A stretch of 64,000 nt of DNA from an uncultured Eubacteriales bacterium (GCA_934432725.1 CAKRZE010000001.1:278365-342364), one strand, 5' to 3'. Positions 54,514-63,784 are shown, counted from the stretch's first letter. Notes: generated by a model from the sequence alone, not told the origin. A program made the numbers and translations.

Positions 54514-54891
54514 TCATCGGCGGGAGCCGCCCACCTTCCGGAACGAAACCACCCGAAAGCCCTTCGGCTCAAGCTCCGTGCATGCGGCGATCGCTGCCGT
54601 AATGGCGGCAACCACCTCGCTGTCATCCTGCATCTGTTCTGCGGGCGACTCCGGAGCAGATGAAACCTCCGGCGGAGGAAGCTCCTCCGTCTGCTGTTTT
54701 TTCCGCTTTTCCGGGAGCACGTAGAACAGTACATGAAACAGCTCCAGAGCGCCCCATAAAACGATCAGAATGAAAAATACCAGTAATAACCCGAGCAGCG
54801 CCGTCTCGGCACCGATCGAAAGCTTTTCGGAAAGGGACATCCCGTCCCAGACGTCATTTGCAAAGATCACCGGAATACCGAAATCCGTCAT
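54514..54891 (-). CDS. OadG/MmdD-like small membrane subunit
   Basis: 125 aa. A single membrane helix (about 28-52, ALLGLLLVFFILIVLWGALELFH), a basic/Pro-Glu linker and a C-terminal helix (DSEVVAAITAAIAACTE) typical of OadG/MmdD subunits that hold the complex together. SD GGGGAGG; 15 bp after the preceding gene. Confidence 0.88.
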   Translation of the reverse strand: MTDFGIPVIFANDVWDGMSLSEKLSIGAETALLGLLLVFFILIVLWGALELFHVLFYVLPEKRKKQQTEELPPPEVSSAPESPAEQMQDDSEVVAAITAAIAACTELEPKGFRVVSFRKVGGSRR

Positions 54892-54906
54892 CGTATTGCC
54901 TCCCCG

Positions 54907-56358
54907 TCATTCTCCGTATGCGAGCATTTCAAAGGCGGACGCCGCCCTGCCGCGTATATCTGCGGCGGAGACGATATCATCCACCTCGCCGTTCCTTGCC
55001 GCCTCTTCCGGCGACACCATAACCGCATTCCATTCTGCAAGCAGCTCTGCCCTCTTTTTCAAGGGCTCCTCCGCCTGCCGGATCTCATCGGCATACAGAA
55101 ATTCCACCGCGCCGTCAGGCTGCATGGAGCCGATCCGCGCCGTATCGGCGGCAAACACCACATCTGCACCGACAGCCCGGGACCCAAAGCAGATATATGC
55201 CGATCCGAACGCATTTCCCAAAATCGCAGTAACCTTCGGCATTTTTCCGGCGGCATATGCCTCTGCAAGTCCGGCGAGCGCCTCCGCATACGGTGCGCGC
55301 TCACTTTCCGCACTAAGCTCTGTTCCGACCGTATCCACCAGTGTCAGAAGCGGAACCGAAAAACGATTGCAGAAGGAAATAAACTGCGCCGCTTTTTTCG
55401 CCGCTGCCGCAGTGAGGGCACCGGAGCGCACGGAAGGATTGTTTGCCGCAATTCCGACGGTTCTGCCGTTCAGCGCCGCAAATCCCGTTATCATTTCGGG
55501 CGCATATTCTTCTTTCAGCTCCAGAAACGTGTCCGAATCCGCCACAGAGGCAATCACCTGCTTCATATCGTAAGCCGGCTGTCCGACAAGCGATGCCGTG
55601 GCAAGATCCGGCTCTCCGGCAGTACCTGCTCCCGGCTCCGACACCGTGCCGCTCCGGCTGTCGGAGGGCAGGCGGGAAACAAGTGCCGCAGTCTTTGCCA
55701 TCAGCGCCGCATCATCCCCGCCGGACAGCGACACAAGCCCCAGCTTTTTCGCATCGGCACAGGTCCCGAAGCTCTCTCCCTTATTTTTCTCCCGCAGAAC
55801 AAACGGCGGAGCCACAAACAGCTTGCCGTCCGTTTCCTGCATGACCGTAAAATCGTACATTGCGGCAAGTGCAGCCTCCGCTCCCGCGCAAATACCGCGC
55901 ACCGCCGCAATCTGGGGAATTTCGTTTCTCGCCTCACACACCGTACGCATCACATCGGCATATCCGGCAAGCGCCGAGGTTCCCTCCGGCACAAGAACCC
56001 CCGCGCTGTCCAGAACCGCGACAACCGGCGCGCGGCTTTTCCGCGCAGCCTGATAGAGTCTGTTTATTTTCCCGGCATGCGCTGCGGTCCAGACTCCCTT
56101 GTCCCGCAGACGGTCCTGGGCATACGCAAAGACAAGCCTCCCGTCAACCGCGCCGTATCCGGTAACAACCCCCTCAAACTCGCTGTCCGAAAAGCCGGAG
56201 GACCCCTCCGAAGCCCTTCTGACATATGCGCCGAGCTCCACAAAGGTTCCTGCGTCAAACAGCAGCCCGAGCAGCCTGCGCGCCTCGCTTTGCTCACACG
56301 AAAGCAGACTTTTCAGTTCCTCAGCCGTCCTCGGCTCCCTTCTGTCCATTTCACCCAT
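54907..56358 (-). CDS. MmdA-type acyl-CoA carboxyltransferase subunit, divergent
   Basis: 483 aa crotonase-fold carboxyltransferase with two halves: GICAGAEAALAAMYDFTVM in the first and AFGSAYICFGSRAVGADVVFAADTARIGSMQPDGAVEFLY in the second, which correspond to oxyanion-hole segments of methylmalonyl-CoA decarboxylase alpha subunits. It is more divergent than typical MmdA, with an acidic loop around residues 225-250. SD GGAGGAG at 7 bases. First gene of the Na+-pump operon. Together with OadA the operon encodes two different carboxyltransferases. Confidence 0.85.
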   Translation of the reverse strand: MGEMDRREPRTAEELKSLLSCEQSEARRLLGLLFDAGTFVELGAYVRRASEGSSGFSDSEFEGVVTGYGAVDGRLVFAYAQDRLRDKGVWTAAHAGKINRLYQAARKSRAPVVAVLDSAGVLVPEGTSALAGYADVMRTVCEARNEIPQIAAVRGICAGAEAALAAMYDFTVMQETDGKLFVAPPFVLREKNKGESFGTCADAKKLGLVSLSGGDDAALMAKTAALVSRLPSDSRSGTVSEPGAGTAGEPDLATASLVGQPAYDMKQVIASVADSDTFLELKEEYAPEMITGFAALNGRTVGIAANNPSVRSGALTAAAAKKAAQFISFCNRFSVPLLTLVDTVGTELSAESERAPYAEALAGLAEAYAAGKMPKVTAILGNAFGSAYICFGSRAVGADVVFAADTARIGSMQPDGAVEFLYADEIRQAEEPLKKRAELLAEWNAVMVSPEEAARNGEVDDIVSAADIRGRAASAFEMLAYGE

Positions 56359-56670
56359 GCAATACTCCTCCGATCCCCGGTGCGGCGGCTAAGGCGAAAG
56401 CCCGTGCCGCGCGCCCTCTTATGATCTCATCCTGCCGGCTTTTGACCGGAAACCTCAAAAAGAACCCCGTCTTCCGCACAAATTCAGAAGCCGCTCCACC
56501 GACAGGAACAAGTTATTTCCCGTTTTTGAGAATTATACCCCATTATTATGAATATTTTATGAATCACCGTCGCGTTTTTTGTAATTTTTCCCTCATGTTA
56601 TCATTTGTAAGCCTTCACGCTTACCGGCACAAGACCCTTGCCCGCCTAACACCGCAAAATTTCTCCGCAT
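56359..56670. other. Leader region of the Na+-pump operon
   Basis: Contains a minus-strand TATAAT at 56537-56532 with only a weak -35 (TTCATA, 20 bases away). AT-rich around 56520-56610. Nothing else is recognised. Confidence 0.4.
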
Positions 56671-56710
56671 AAAAAGAAAGCCGGAACGCTGTTTTTGCAG
56701 CATCCCGGCT
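56671..56710 (-). terminator. Terminator of the flavin reductase gene
   Basis: On the minus strand AGCCGG..GCTGC / GCAGC..CCGGCT-type stem followed by TTTCTTTTTAT. Confidence 0.75.
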
Positions 56711-56897
56711 GAAATCCGGAGCAGGCTGTGCATTCCGCAGCGTTCCGGCAGAATATGCGGTCCGGTCGGTCAAAGGACCTCGGAAAAGCCGCAGGGGTCC
56801 GGAATTCCAGCCGTGTATCCGGCAAAAAGTAAGGAAACGCCCGCGCACCTTCCGTCCGATCGCCGGCATCAGCCGAAGTCAGCCCCACGCCTCAGGT
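56711..56897. other. Short non-coding stretch
   Basis: No feature recognised between the terminator hairpin and the flavin reductase-like gene. Confidence 0.4.
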
Positions 56898-57482
56898 TCA
56901 GCCGTTCCTTCCCTTTCCGGTTCTCTTTTTCCGGACGGAAAAACCAAAGGTGCCGAGCTTGGGTCCGAGCTTATAGTAGGTTCCGTGCGCATATGCCAGA
57001 AGCCCGGCACGGTCCAGACAAAGCTTTCCGGAGGAATCCACCAGCTTTTCGTCCACATCCACCGCAACAATATCGGCAAGGAACATATCATGGCTTCCCA
57101 ATGGGATTACCTCACACACACGGCATTCCAGGGAAAGCGGGCATTCCGAAAGAAGAGGCGCCTCCACTGCCGAGGCATGCTCCGCCGTCAGCCCGCACAC
57201 CTTCAGCTTATCCTTATCTCTGCCGGAAAACACGCCGCAGTAATCAACGCTTCTGACCAGCTCCGCAGTCGGGAGATTGATGACAAACACCCCGGATTCC
57301 CTGATCAGACCGTAGGAATATCTGCTCTGACGCACGGAAACATACGTCTTCGGCGGATCGCTGTTCAGAATTCCGGTCCATGCAACCGTAAACACATTCG
57401 GCTTTTCAGTCGTACCGCAGGTCACCAGAACCGGGGGAACCGGCGCAAGCAGCGTTCCGCCCTTCCAAATCAATTTGCTCAT
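56898..57482 (-). CDS. Flavin reductase-like (flavoredoxin family) protein
   Basis: 194 aa from MSKLIWKGGTLLAPVPPVLVTCG; SD GAAAGGA. FMN-binding split-barrel fold of the flavin reductase-like domain: PVLVTCGTTEKPNVFTVAWTGILNSDPPKTYVSVRQSRYS and ECRVCEVIPLGSHDMFLADIV. Ends in a basic RKKRTGKGRNG tail. Substrate unknown; possibly an electron carrier or a flavoredoxin. Confidence 0.85.
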   Translation of the reverse strand: MSKLIWKGGTLLAPVPPVLVTCGTTEKPNVFTVAWTGILNSDPPKTYVSVRQSRYSYGLIRESGVFVINLPTAELVRSVDYCGVFSGRDKDKLKVCGLTAEHASAVEAPLLSECPLSLECRVCEVIPLGSHDMFLADIVAVDVDEKLVDSSGKLCLDRAGLLAYAHGTYYKLGPKLGTFGFSVRKKRTGKGRNG

Positions 57483-57616
57483 GTCACTTATTTCCTTTCT
57501 GCTTTTCTCCCGGAAAGCCGCTTCAAAGCAAGCCCCGGACAAATCAGCCGGCACGCGTCAGGGCTTCCCGGGTTGCTCCGCAAGCCAGCGGGAGCATTCC
57601 GAAGCCCGGCATTCGC

Positions 57617-58396
57617 TCAGTAAATCCTTGTCACCCGCACGGTCGTTTGATAATTGCCGCAATAGGAACCGTCCGCCCCGAAATCCGCCTCCGAGCGGTA
57701 TGCAAAAGCAGTCACCGTAATCGTGTCGCCAAGCGCATCGATGTTTTTCCCTGCCGTCAGTTTAATGGAGGAGATCAGCGTCTTTTCCGTCATCTGCTCC
57801 GGCAGCAGATGGCTGTACCACGCGCCCGGCTCCTGATTCACATCGTCATAAAGATATATTTCAAGATAGGAAAAATATGTGCCGAGATCGGACGGCGAAA
57901 GAATCACCTCCGTCACCGTCTCTCCGGAATCCCGAAAGAAAAAGGTGACGCTGTATCCGATCCGGAATTGCTCCGCCCCCGGAATTTTCGCGGTGCATTC
58001 CCGGAAAACACCGGAAAACGCGGAAGAAGGGAGCCGCTCCTCCGTACTGAAAAACGTGCTGAACGTCTGGATATCCGTGCCCGCAGTCCATTTGAGCGCG
58101 CAGTCCCCCATTTTCACACGGGCGCCGAGCATCTTGTCGCGGCGGTAAAAGCCGAGCGCCATTCCGGGAACCGGCGCATCTGTTTCGGGAAGCGTTTCGG
58201 CAGACTTCGTATCCGGCGCTTCTCCGGTCGTGTTTTCCGATCCGGTTTCCCGTTCCGTTTCAACTGTTTCCCCGGTTTTCGGGGCAGCCGTACTTTCCGA
58301 TTCCCGCGGCTGCACGGTATCCGGCGTACACGCGAACAACCCGGCTGTAATCAATGCCGCAAAAAGTCCTGCCGCAGTCCGTTTCATTCTTATCAT
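57617..58396 (-). CDS. Lipoprotein of unknown function
   Basis: 259 aa. Signal peptide with lipobox ITAGLFAC (Cys about 23), a Thr/Glu/Ser-rich linker to about residue 75, then a beta-rich domain (LGFYRRDKMLGARVKMGDCALKW...). Anchored outside the membrane. No family recognised. GGGGGAG lies upstream of the ATG at 58396. Confidence 0.75.
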   Translation of the reverse strand: MIRMKRTAAGLFAALITAGLFACTPDTVQPRESESTAAPKTGETVETERETGSENTTGEAPDTKSAETLPETDAPVPGMALGFYRRDKMLGARVKMGDCALKWTAGTDIQTFSTFFSTEERLPSSAFSGVFRECTAKIPGAEQFRIGYSVTFFFRDSGETVTEVILSPSDLGTYFSYLEIYLYDDVNQEPGAWYSHLLPEQMTEKTLISSIKLTAGKNIDALGDTITVTAFAYRSEADFGADGSYCGNYQTTVRVTRIY

Positions 58397-58636
58397 ATTC
58401 TCCCCCCGCCTTTTTTGATCCGATCCGATGTATTTTCTTTTTCATATCTTTATTCGCAGAAAAACCGCTCATGCGTCGTCCCCGGCTCCGAAGCCATTCC
58501 GGCAGCTCCCGGAGCTTACCGAAACGGAAAAGAGGTACGCCAAAGCGCACCTCTTCATTCGGAAGGAACAGGGAATCCAACGTCTGCAAACGGACGCACG
58601 GAAGCACCCGCAAACCGGTTACCTTCCCTTCCGGGC

Positions 58637-58713
58637 TGGTGGGGGCAAGGGGGCTCGAACCCATGACCTCTCGCATGTGAAGCGAACGCTCTAACCAACT
58701 GAGCTATGTCCCC
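58637..58713 (-). tRNA. tRNA-Val (anticodon CAC)
   Basis: 77 nt: acceptor GGGGACA with TGCCCCC (one A-C mismatch), D arm AGCTCAGTTGGTTAGAGC, anticodon loop TTCACAT (CAC, reading GTG), T loop GTTCGAGC, CCA encoded. Promoter directly upstream. Confidence 0.92.
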
Positions 58714-58724
58714 ACGACGGATAT

Positions 58725-58753
58725 ATTATACACTATTTTTCCGCAAATGTAAA
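58725..58753 (-). promoter_or_regulatory. Promoter of tRNA-Val
   Basis: Minus strand TTTACA, 17 bases, TATAAT. Confidence 0.85.
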
Positions 58754-59317
58754 TAGCTTTTTCAAAAAAATTCAAAAAAACTTTTTTCAGTGCCAAACCG
58801 AGCCGCAAAGCCATGTTCCGGAGCAGCTTGGCGCTTCCTGTAGTGAAGGACTGCGGAAGAACGCCCTTGCAGATATCGGACCGGAAGAAAAGCCGCGATT
58901 TTCCAAGAGACTGGGTTAACAGCCGCACAGCGCACTGCCCTTTCATCGCGCCGATGCACAGCGGAAGCCGCAAAGTGAAACCGCCTCCGTTCCCCTCGGC
59001 TTCCAAACGGTTCCACCCGATCCTTAAGCCGCAGCGCACAGCACAGAACGGGATTCCGCTTTCCTTCGAATACTCTCCGGGATTCATTGCGTCCGCTCCG
59101 CACGCGCTGCGCTGAAAGACATTTCACTAACCTTCGATACATTGCATCCGCTCCGCCTGCACGTGCAGAGCAGAACGGGATTCCGGTTCCCTTCAACGCT
59201 CCCGCTTTACTGCATCCGCTGCGCAGACAGAAAAATTTCACTTTCCATCGCTATTCTTTACTCTTTGGTGCATGGCAGAGCTGCCGCGCCCGCACCGCGC
59301 GGGAAGGAGCGCAGCGC
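58754..59317. other. Non-coding region with a degenerate direct repeat
   Basis: No gene is supported. Two imperfect copies about 126 bp apart (from 59045 and 59171) share CAGAACGGGATTCCG, TTCCTTC, TGC.TCCGCT and ATTTCACT in the same order. Confidence 0.5.
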
Positions 59318-60058
59318 TCAGCGCGTCAGGAACCTGGACAGGAATTCCTTTGTCTTCGGATGCGAGGGATTTCCGAAGATATCCTGCGGCTTCCCCTCTT
59401 CGCAGATGAGACCGTCCGCCATAAACACCACCCCGGTCGAAACATCGCGCGCAAACGCCATCTCGTGAGTCACCACGATCATGGTAAGCCCTTCCTTTGC
59501 CAGACCGCGCATAACCTCCAGAACCTCTCCCACCATCTGCGGGTCAAGCGCGCTCGTCGGTTCATCGAACAAAAGCGCCTCCGGCTCCATGGCAAGCGCC
59601 CGTGCAATGGCAACACGCTGCTTCTGTCCGCCGGAAAGCTGCGCGGGTTTTGCATTGATATACGGCTCCATGCCGACCTTGCGAAGATAATGCATCGCGG
59701 TCTCGCGCGCCTCCTGCCGCCTGCGCTTCAGAACGGAGATCTGCCCCGTCATGCAGTTTTCCAACGCCGTCATATTGTGAAACAGGTTAAAGCTCTGAAA
59801 AACCATCCCGACTCTGGCACGGTACCGGGTCAGGCTGAAATCGTCAGATGTGATATCCTGTCCGTGATACAGAATCTGCCCTGCAGTCGGCGTTTCCAGA
59901 AGGTTGATGCAGCGGAGCATCGTGCTCTTTCCGGAGCCGGAAGCACCGATCACGCTCAGAACCTCTCCCTTCTTCACGCACAGATTAATGTCCCGCAGCA
60001 CAGTGTGGTCTCCGAACTGCTTTTGCAGGTGAACCAGTTCAATTACATTTTCCGACAT
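59318..60058 (-). CDS. Amino-acid (probably lysine) ABC transporter ATPase
   Basis: 246 aa from [16 protein letters not shown] (60058). Walker [11 protein letters not shown]-loop [12 protein letters not shown], signature [15 protein letters not shown], Walker [14 protein letters not shown]-loop VTHEM: the GlnQ/HisP polar amino-acid subfamily. The start is set by family length and the SD-hairpin leader; the frame is open 51 codons further upstream. Third gene after the substrate-binding protein and permease, separated by about 425 bp. Lysine specificity comes from the riboswitch, not from this subunit. Confidence 0.93.
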   Translation of the reverse strand: MSENVIELVHLQKQFGDHTVLRDINLCVKKGEVLSVIGASGSGKSTMLRCINLLETPTAGQILYHGQDITSDDFSLTRYRARVGMVFQSFNLFHNMTALENCMTGQISVLKRRRQEARETAMHYLRKVGMEPYINAKPAQLSGGQKQRVAIARALAMEPEALLFDEPTSALDPQMVGEVLEVMRGLAKEGLTMIVVTHEMAFARDVSTGVVFMADGLICEEGKPQDIFGNPSHPKTKEFLSRFLTR

Positions 60059-60099
60059 AACAATATCCAATGCTTTCGCCGCAGCGAAAGCTTCCTTTC
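60056..60099 (-). promoter_or_regulatory. SD-hairpin-start leader of the lysine-transporter ATPase
   Basis: GAAAGG (60099-60094) is 35 nt from ATG; a perfect GCUUUCGC/GCGAAAGC hairpin with UGCG loop (60091-60072) intervenes, then UGG and 8 nt (ATATTGTT). No other SD is present. Confidence 0.7.
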
Positions 60100-60482
60100 C
60101 CGGTGAATGACAGATGGTTTTGAGACATGCGCATTGCCTCCGGTCTGTGCGCGGCAATACCCATGCAATGAAGGATTTATTTTCCGCAAAAGCCCGCACG
60201 CTTCCCGGCACATCGGGGCAAACGCGCCTCCGGATGCCCCCGGACCGATGGATGCCGGGACCCGTCTCTGATCCGCAGTACGCTCCGGTCGATGCACAAA
60301 ATCGGTTTCCGCCTCAAGGCATACGCCGTTCCTCTTTGAAGCGGCGCTGCCCGGTTTCCTTCCGACGAAGCAGCCGACCGCAGCTGCCGCGCAAATCCGA
60401 AGCGATACGGCGCTGCGCTGCGGCGCATGGTTCGGCAATGCCTCTCCCCGGAGCGGTTTGGATAAACCGGCAGGAAACACGC
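60100..60482. other. Spacer between permease and ATPase genes
   Basis: About 380 bp inside the transporter operon; no supported gene or terminator. Confidence 0.5.
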
Positions 60483-61259
60483 TCAAGCCTTGCGCTCCGT
60501 CTCCTTCTGAATGTGTATTTCAGCCATCGGATCGGTCTGTGAACCGAAGATCACATACTGATCCTTTCCCTCCAGATGCCTTTCGACCATCCGCAGAAGC
60601 CGCGTGATCGTATAAGTCAGAACAAAATACAAAACGCAAATGATCAGATACGTCTGAAAGGTTTTCAGGGTCTGACGGTTGATGATTCCCGCAAAGTAAT
60701 ACAGCTCTGTCACGCCAATGACATTCAGAACGGAGGTATCCTTGATATTGATCACAAACTCATTGCTCACCGACGGCAGAATGTTGCGCATCACCTGCGG
60801 AATAATCACCTTCACCATCGTCTGTGCATGCGTCATTCCGATCGACATGGCTCCCTCAAACTGCCCGCGGTCAACAGAAATGATTCCGCCGCGGACAATT
60901 TCCGCCATATACGCGCCGGTATTGATGGAGACAATCAGAATTCCCGAAGGAATCAGAGGAAGCGTTTCCCCGCCGGTCGCAAAGGCATATCCCCAATAAA
61001 TCACCATGGACTGCACCATCATCGGGGTTCCGCGGAATATCTCCACATACACCGCAATGATCCCGTTCAGAATTTTATGCAGCACCCGGAGAACCGCTTT
61101 TTTGGAATACGCCGCCGTCCGCACCACGCCGGTCAGAAGCCCGATGAGAAGTCCCGCCGCCGTACCGGTCAGCGCGATGAGCATGGTATTGCCGATTCCG
61201 CGCAAAAGCTGGGGATAATACTGGGTAAAAATATGAAGAACATCATTCAGAAAGCTCAT
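60483..61259 (-). CDS. Amino-acid (probably lysine) ABC transporter permease
   Basis: 258 aa from MSFLNDVLHIFTQYYPQLLRG; GGAG six bases before the ATG; a GTG at 61265 is an alternative. HisM/GlnP-type permease with about five helices, the conserved EIVRGGIISVDRGQFEGAMSIGM EAA loop and EIFRGTPMMVQSM. Works with the binding protein and ATPase encoded on either side. Confidence 0.93.
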   Translation of the reverse strand: MSFLNDVLHIFTQYYPQLLRGIGNTMLIALTGTAAGLLIGLLTGVVRTAAYSKKAVLRVLHKILNGIIAVYVEIFRGTPMMVQSMVIYWGYAFATGGETLPLIPSGILIVSINTGAYMAEIVRGGIISVDRGQFEGAMSIGMTHAQTMVKVIIPQVMRNILPSVSNEFVINIKDTSVLNVIGVTELYYFAGIINRQTLKTFQTYLIICVLYFVLTYTITRLLRMVERHLEGKDQYVIFGSQTDPMAEIHIQKETERKA

Positions 61260-61286
61260 AGACACTCCGTTCCCCCGCGGTCATCA

Positions 61287-62162
61287 TTATTTTTTGATAA
61301 TCACGACCAGATTGGATTCATAATATGTTACCGAGAAATCAATTTCCTTTTTGCGGTCCGCAGTGGGGCTCATACCCGCCGCAATCGCGTCAATCGTACC
61401 GGACTGAACCGCCGGCACCAGAGAATCCCAAGCCATAGAATAAATTTCAAGCTTCATTCCGAGCCTGTTTGCCACATATTTGGCAATCTGAACATCATAT
61501 CCGTTTGCATACAGTCCCTCTTTGCCTTCACCGCTGATCGGAACGGCACCAAGCGAGCTTCCGTCCGTATCCGTCCAGTTATAAGGCTTATATGCGCACT
61601 CCATACCGACCTTCAGCGTACCGTTTGTGGTTTCCGGCGCATCGCAGCTTACCGCAAAGGAATCCACCTTCTTGCCCACGGAAAGGCTGACAATCTGCTC
61701 CATCAGCTCTTTTTTCTGCGCTTCCGTGATCTCACTCAGCACCGCATCGATTTTCTCGCGCAGCTGAGAGCCTTTTTTCACGCCGATTGCAATGCCGACA
61801 TCGGCGGCAGTTGCCTTGAATCCGGTGTCGTTATTCTTAAAAGGAAGATAAGTAAGCGTATCCTCCGAGTCACAGACCGAAAGCGCCGTCGGCTCCTCTG
61901 CCACATAGCCGTCGATGGTCCCGCTCTTCAGTGCAACCAGAAGATCGGTGAACTCCGGATACGTGGACGACTTTACATTTTCAATCTGCTTCAGCGCTTC
62001 CTCATGGAACGTTCCCGCCTGTGCCGCGATCCTGGCTCCCTTCAGGTCAGCAATCGATTTGGCACTCTTCACATCAACTCTCTCCTCTTTTCCGCAGCCG
62101 GCAAGCATCGCACAGCAAAGCGCCAATGAGAGGCATGCAAATGCAATTCTTCTGAGTTTCAT
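61287..62162 (-). CDS. Lysine ABC transporter substrate-binding lipoprotein
   Basis: 291 aa. Signal peptide with lipobox AMLAGCGK; class II periplasmic-binding fold of the family 3 type (GTLKVGMECAYKPYNW, GYDVQIAKYVANRL, DAIAAGMSPTADRKKEIDFS). The two lobes are in swapped order relative to the usual proteins: a C-terminal-like lobe segment comes first (KGARIAAQAGTFHEEAL... VALKSGTIDGYVAEEPTAL). Directly under the lysine riboswitch. A circularly permuted lobe order is a possible reading. Confidence 0.9.
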   Translation of the reverse strand: MKLRRIAFACLSLALCCAMLAGCGKEERVDVKSAKSIADLKGARIAAQAGTFHEEALKQIENVKSSTYPEFTDLLVALKSGTIDGYVAEEPTALSVCDSEDTLTYLPFKNNDTGFKATAADVGIAIGVKKGSQLREKIDAVLSEITEAQKKELMEQIVSLSVGKKVDSFAVSCDAPETTNGTLKVGMECAYKPYNWTDTDGSSLGAVPISGEGKEGLYANGYDVQIAKYVANRLGMKLEIYSMAWDSLVPAVQSGTIDAIAAGMSPTADRKKEIDFSVTYYESNLVVIIKK

Positions 62163-62183
62163 AACGTAAATCTCCTTTTCATC

Positions 62184-62230
62184 AAATAAAATAAAGCCCG
62201 TGACCCCCGAAAGAGTATCACAGGCTTTTT
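62184..62230 (-). terminator. Riboswitch expression-platform terminator
   Basis: Minus strand AAAGCCTGTGA / TCACGGGCTTT stem followed by ATTTTATTT, ending about 20 nt before the SD of the binding protein gene. Lysine binding is expected to favour it. Confidence 0.88.
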
Positions 62231-62253
62231 ATTGCTTCAAACAAAATGCCGTC

Positions 62254-62415
62254 GATAGCTCTCCACATGATCCATGTGACAGTCCGACGCCTGTTCGGCG
62301 CAGTCCCAACAGCAAAGCGGCGGCAACCGCAATGAAGCTTCGGCGGAGTTGCCTTTCTCTCACAGCCGCTTGCCGGCGTTACCGTAAGATACTGATCGCA
62401 TCCGCAACCTCTATC
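62254..62415 (-). ncRNA. Lysine riboswitch (L-box) aptamer
   Basis: Minus-strand RNA begins GATAGAGG and closes with GAGAGCTATC (P1). Conserved L-box segments in order: AGAGGTTGCGGATGCGATC, AGTATC, GAGAAAGGCA, CCGCCGAAG, CTGTTGGGACTG, GGACTGTCACATG...CATGTGGAGAGC. The order and wording match the five-helix lysine riboswitch. Controls the downstream transporter by transcription termination. Confidence 0.93.
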
Positions 62416-62425
62416 AATTTTTCTT

Positions 62426-62455
62426 ATTATAAACCGGTTCGTCCCGGTTTGTCAA
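62426..62455 (-). promoter_or_regulatory. Promoter of the lysine transporter operon with internal inverted repeat
   Basis: TTGACA, 18 bases, TATAAT on the minus strand. The spacer holds a perfect AAACCGG/CCGGTTT inverted repeat (6-base centre) overlapping both hexamers by a base, placed as an operator would be. Confidence 0.82.
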
Positions 62456-62511
62456 GTACTTTTTAAAAAAATCCTGATTTTTAACTAAATTATTTTTTCA
62501 CAATACCGCTG

Positions 62512-63396
62512 TCACCGCTGCTCCAGCAGGCGGTTCATTTCGCCAAGCACGCTTGCGCAATACCGATCGTAGGTATTTCCGTTTTTCCACTGTGCAATCG
62601 CGCCCGCTTCCCCGCGGTTATAACACATCAGAATCTTCGCTTCATCCGAATAATTCCGGGCAAGAAGCGATAAAATATACGCTCCTGAACGAACATTGGA
62701 TTCAAAATCAAGAAAATCACTGACCCCGATCGCTTTCCGGAGCATCGGAAAGTTCACGGTGTTGATCTGCATAATGCCGTAATTTCTGCCGTCTCCGGAC
62801 TTGATATTCACGGTATAGCGGGTCTCCGTATACATAATCCCGTATATCAGCTCCGCCTGAAGCCCGTATTCCCCGGCAATCCGGAAAACCAGCTGCTGCT
62901 GCTCCTGTGTCAGCGGGATATCCTCATAAACGTGAAACTGTTTTTTTCGCCATTCCCCTATGAGAGAAAGAAGCTCCTGCTTATCGGGTCGCTCCTCCTC
63001 CGGAAGCACAATGGTCTCGCCGTATCCGCTCACAGAAGGCGTGAATCTTTGGTGTGCCGGCTTATCATAAGCAATTTCCGGCGAGGTTCCCGCATGTCCC
63101 GCTTCCTCAGCGGCAGCGTCAAACCGCTTAACCGTTTCCACTTCCTCTTCAGCGGTCAGATTTCCCGCCGAGGGGGAAGCATCGGTTTCCTGCTCCGTTC
63201 TTTTTTCTTCCGCATTCTGCTCTTCCGCATCAGCGCCCGTACATCGGGGAGGATCGGCTTCCCCCTCGGCGGATCCCTCCGCAGCCGGACCGGCTGCCCG
63301 GGACATACCGCTCATTGCGCAATGTGCAGAGAACGCTGTCAGACAAACCAATACGGCAGCGGTCACTGCGGTCATTCCTCTTGCGGTTCTTCTCAT
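62512..63396 (-). CDS. Secreted lytic transglycosylase (SLT domain)
   Basis: 294 aa from MRRTARGMTAVTAAVLVCL (63396), with GGAGG upstream; the frame upstream to 63567 is not used. Signal peptide, then a Glu/Ala-rich linker (about 30-95), then an SLT/lysozyme-like domain with YGIMYTETRYTVNIKSGDGRNYGIMQINTVNF, whose Glu in TETRY is the catalytic acid, and ILMCYNRGEAGA. Cleaves the glycan strands of peptidoglycan. Confidence 0.88.
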   Translation of the reverse strand: MRRTARGMTAVTAAVLVCLTAFSAHCAMSGMSRAAGPAAEGSAEGEADPPRCTGADAEEQNAEEKRTEQETDASPSAGNLTAEEEVETVKRFDAAAEEAGHAGTSPEIAYDKPAHQRFTPSVSGYGETIVLPEEERPDKQELLSLIGEWRKKQFHVYEDIPLTQEQQQLVFRIAGEYGLQAELIYGIMYTETRYTVNIKSGDGRNYGIMQINTVNFPMLRKAIGVSDFLDFESNVRSGAYILSLLARNYSDEAKILMCYNRGEAGAIAQWKNGNTYDRYCASVLGEMNRLLEQR

Positions 63397-63784
63397 TTGA
63401 GCACCACCTCCGTGTCTCATTCTATGAGACAGCACGGCGCCGCATGACACTCCCGCTTTTCTCAGCCATGACCAAATTCCGCTGCACTTTCGTCTGAAGC
63501 ATGCCGCAGCTCTTCGATACAGCCTTACCGCGCGCCTCAGTACGGATTTTTCAGCAACAAATCTCATACCAATATAAACCTTTCATCAGCTTGATGCCTG
63601 CAATGCACGGCAGCATCCGAAAGCTTTTCGAAGCACCGCCGCAATTCAAACATACTCCATTATATTCATTTCATGATTTTTGTCAAGCTTTTTCTGTTTT
63701 TATGCATTTCGGAGGCATTTTTATGCTTATTTTTTAAACAAATAACGAATTTTATATGAATATCATGTTTTTTTCAAAAACCCC

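Noticed and set aside
58762..59241. 159-codon minus-strand frame after tRNA-Val
   Set aside because: Crosses the degenerate direct repeat, has no RBS and no recognisable domain.
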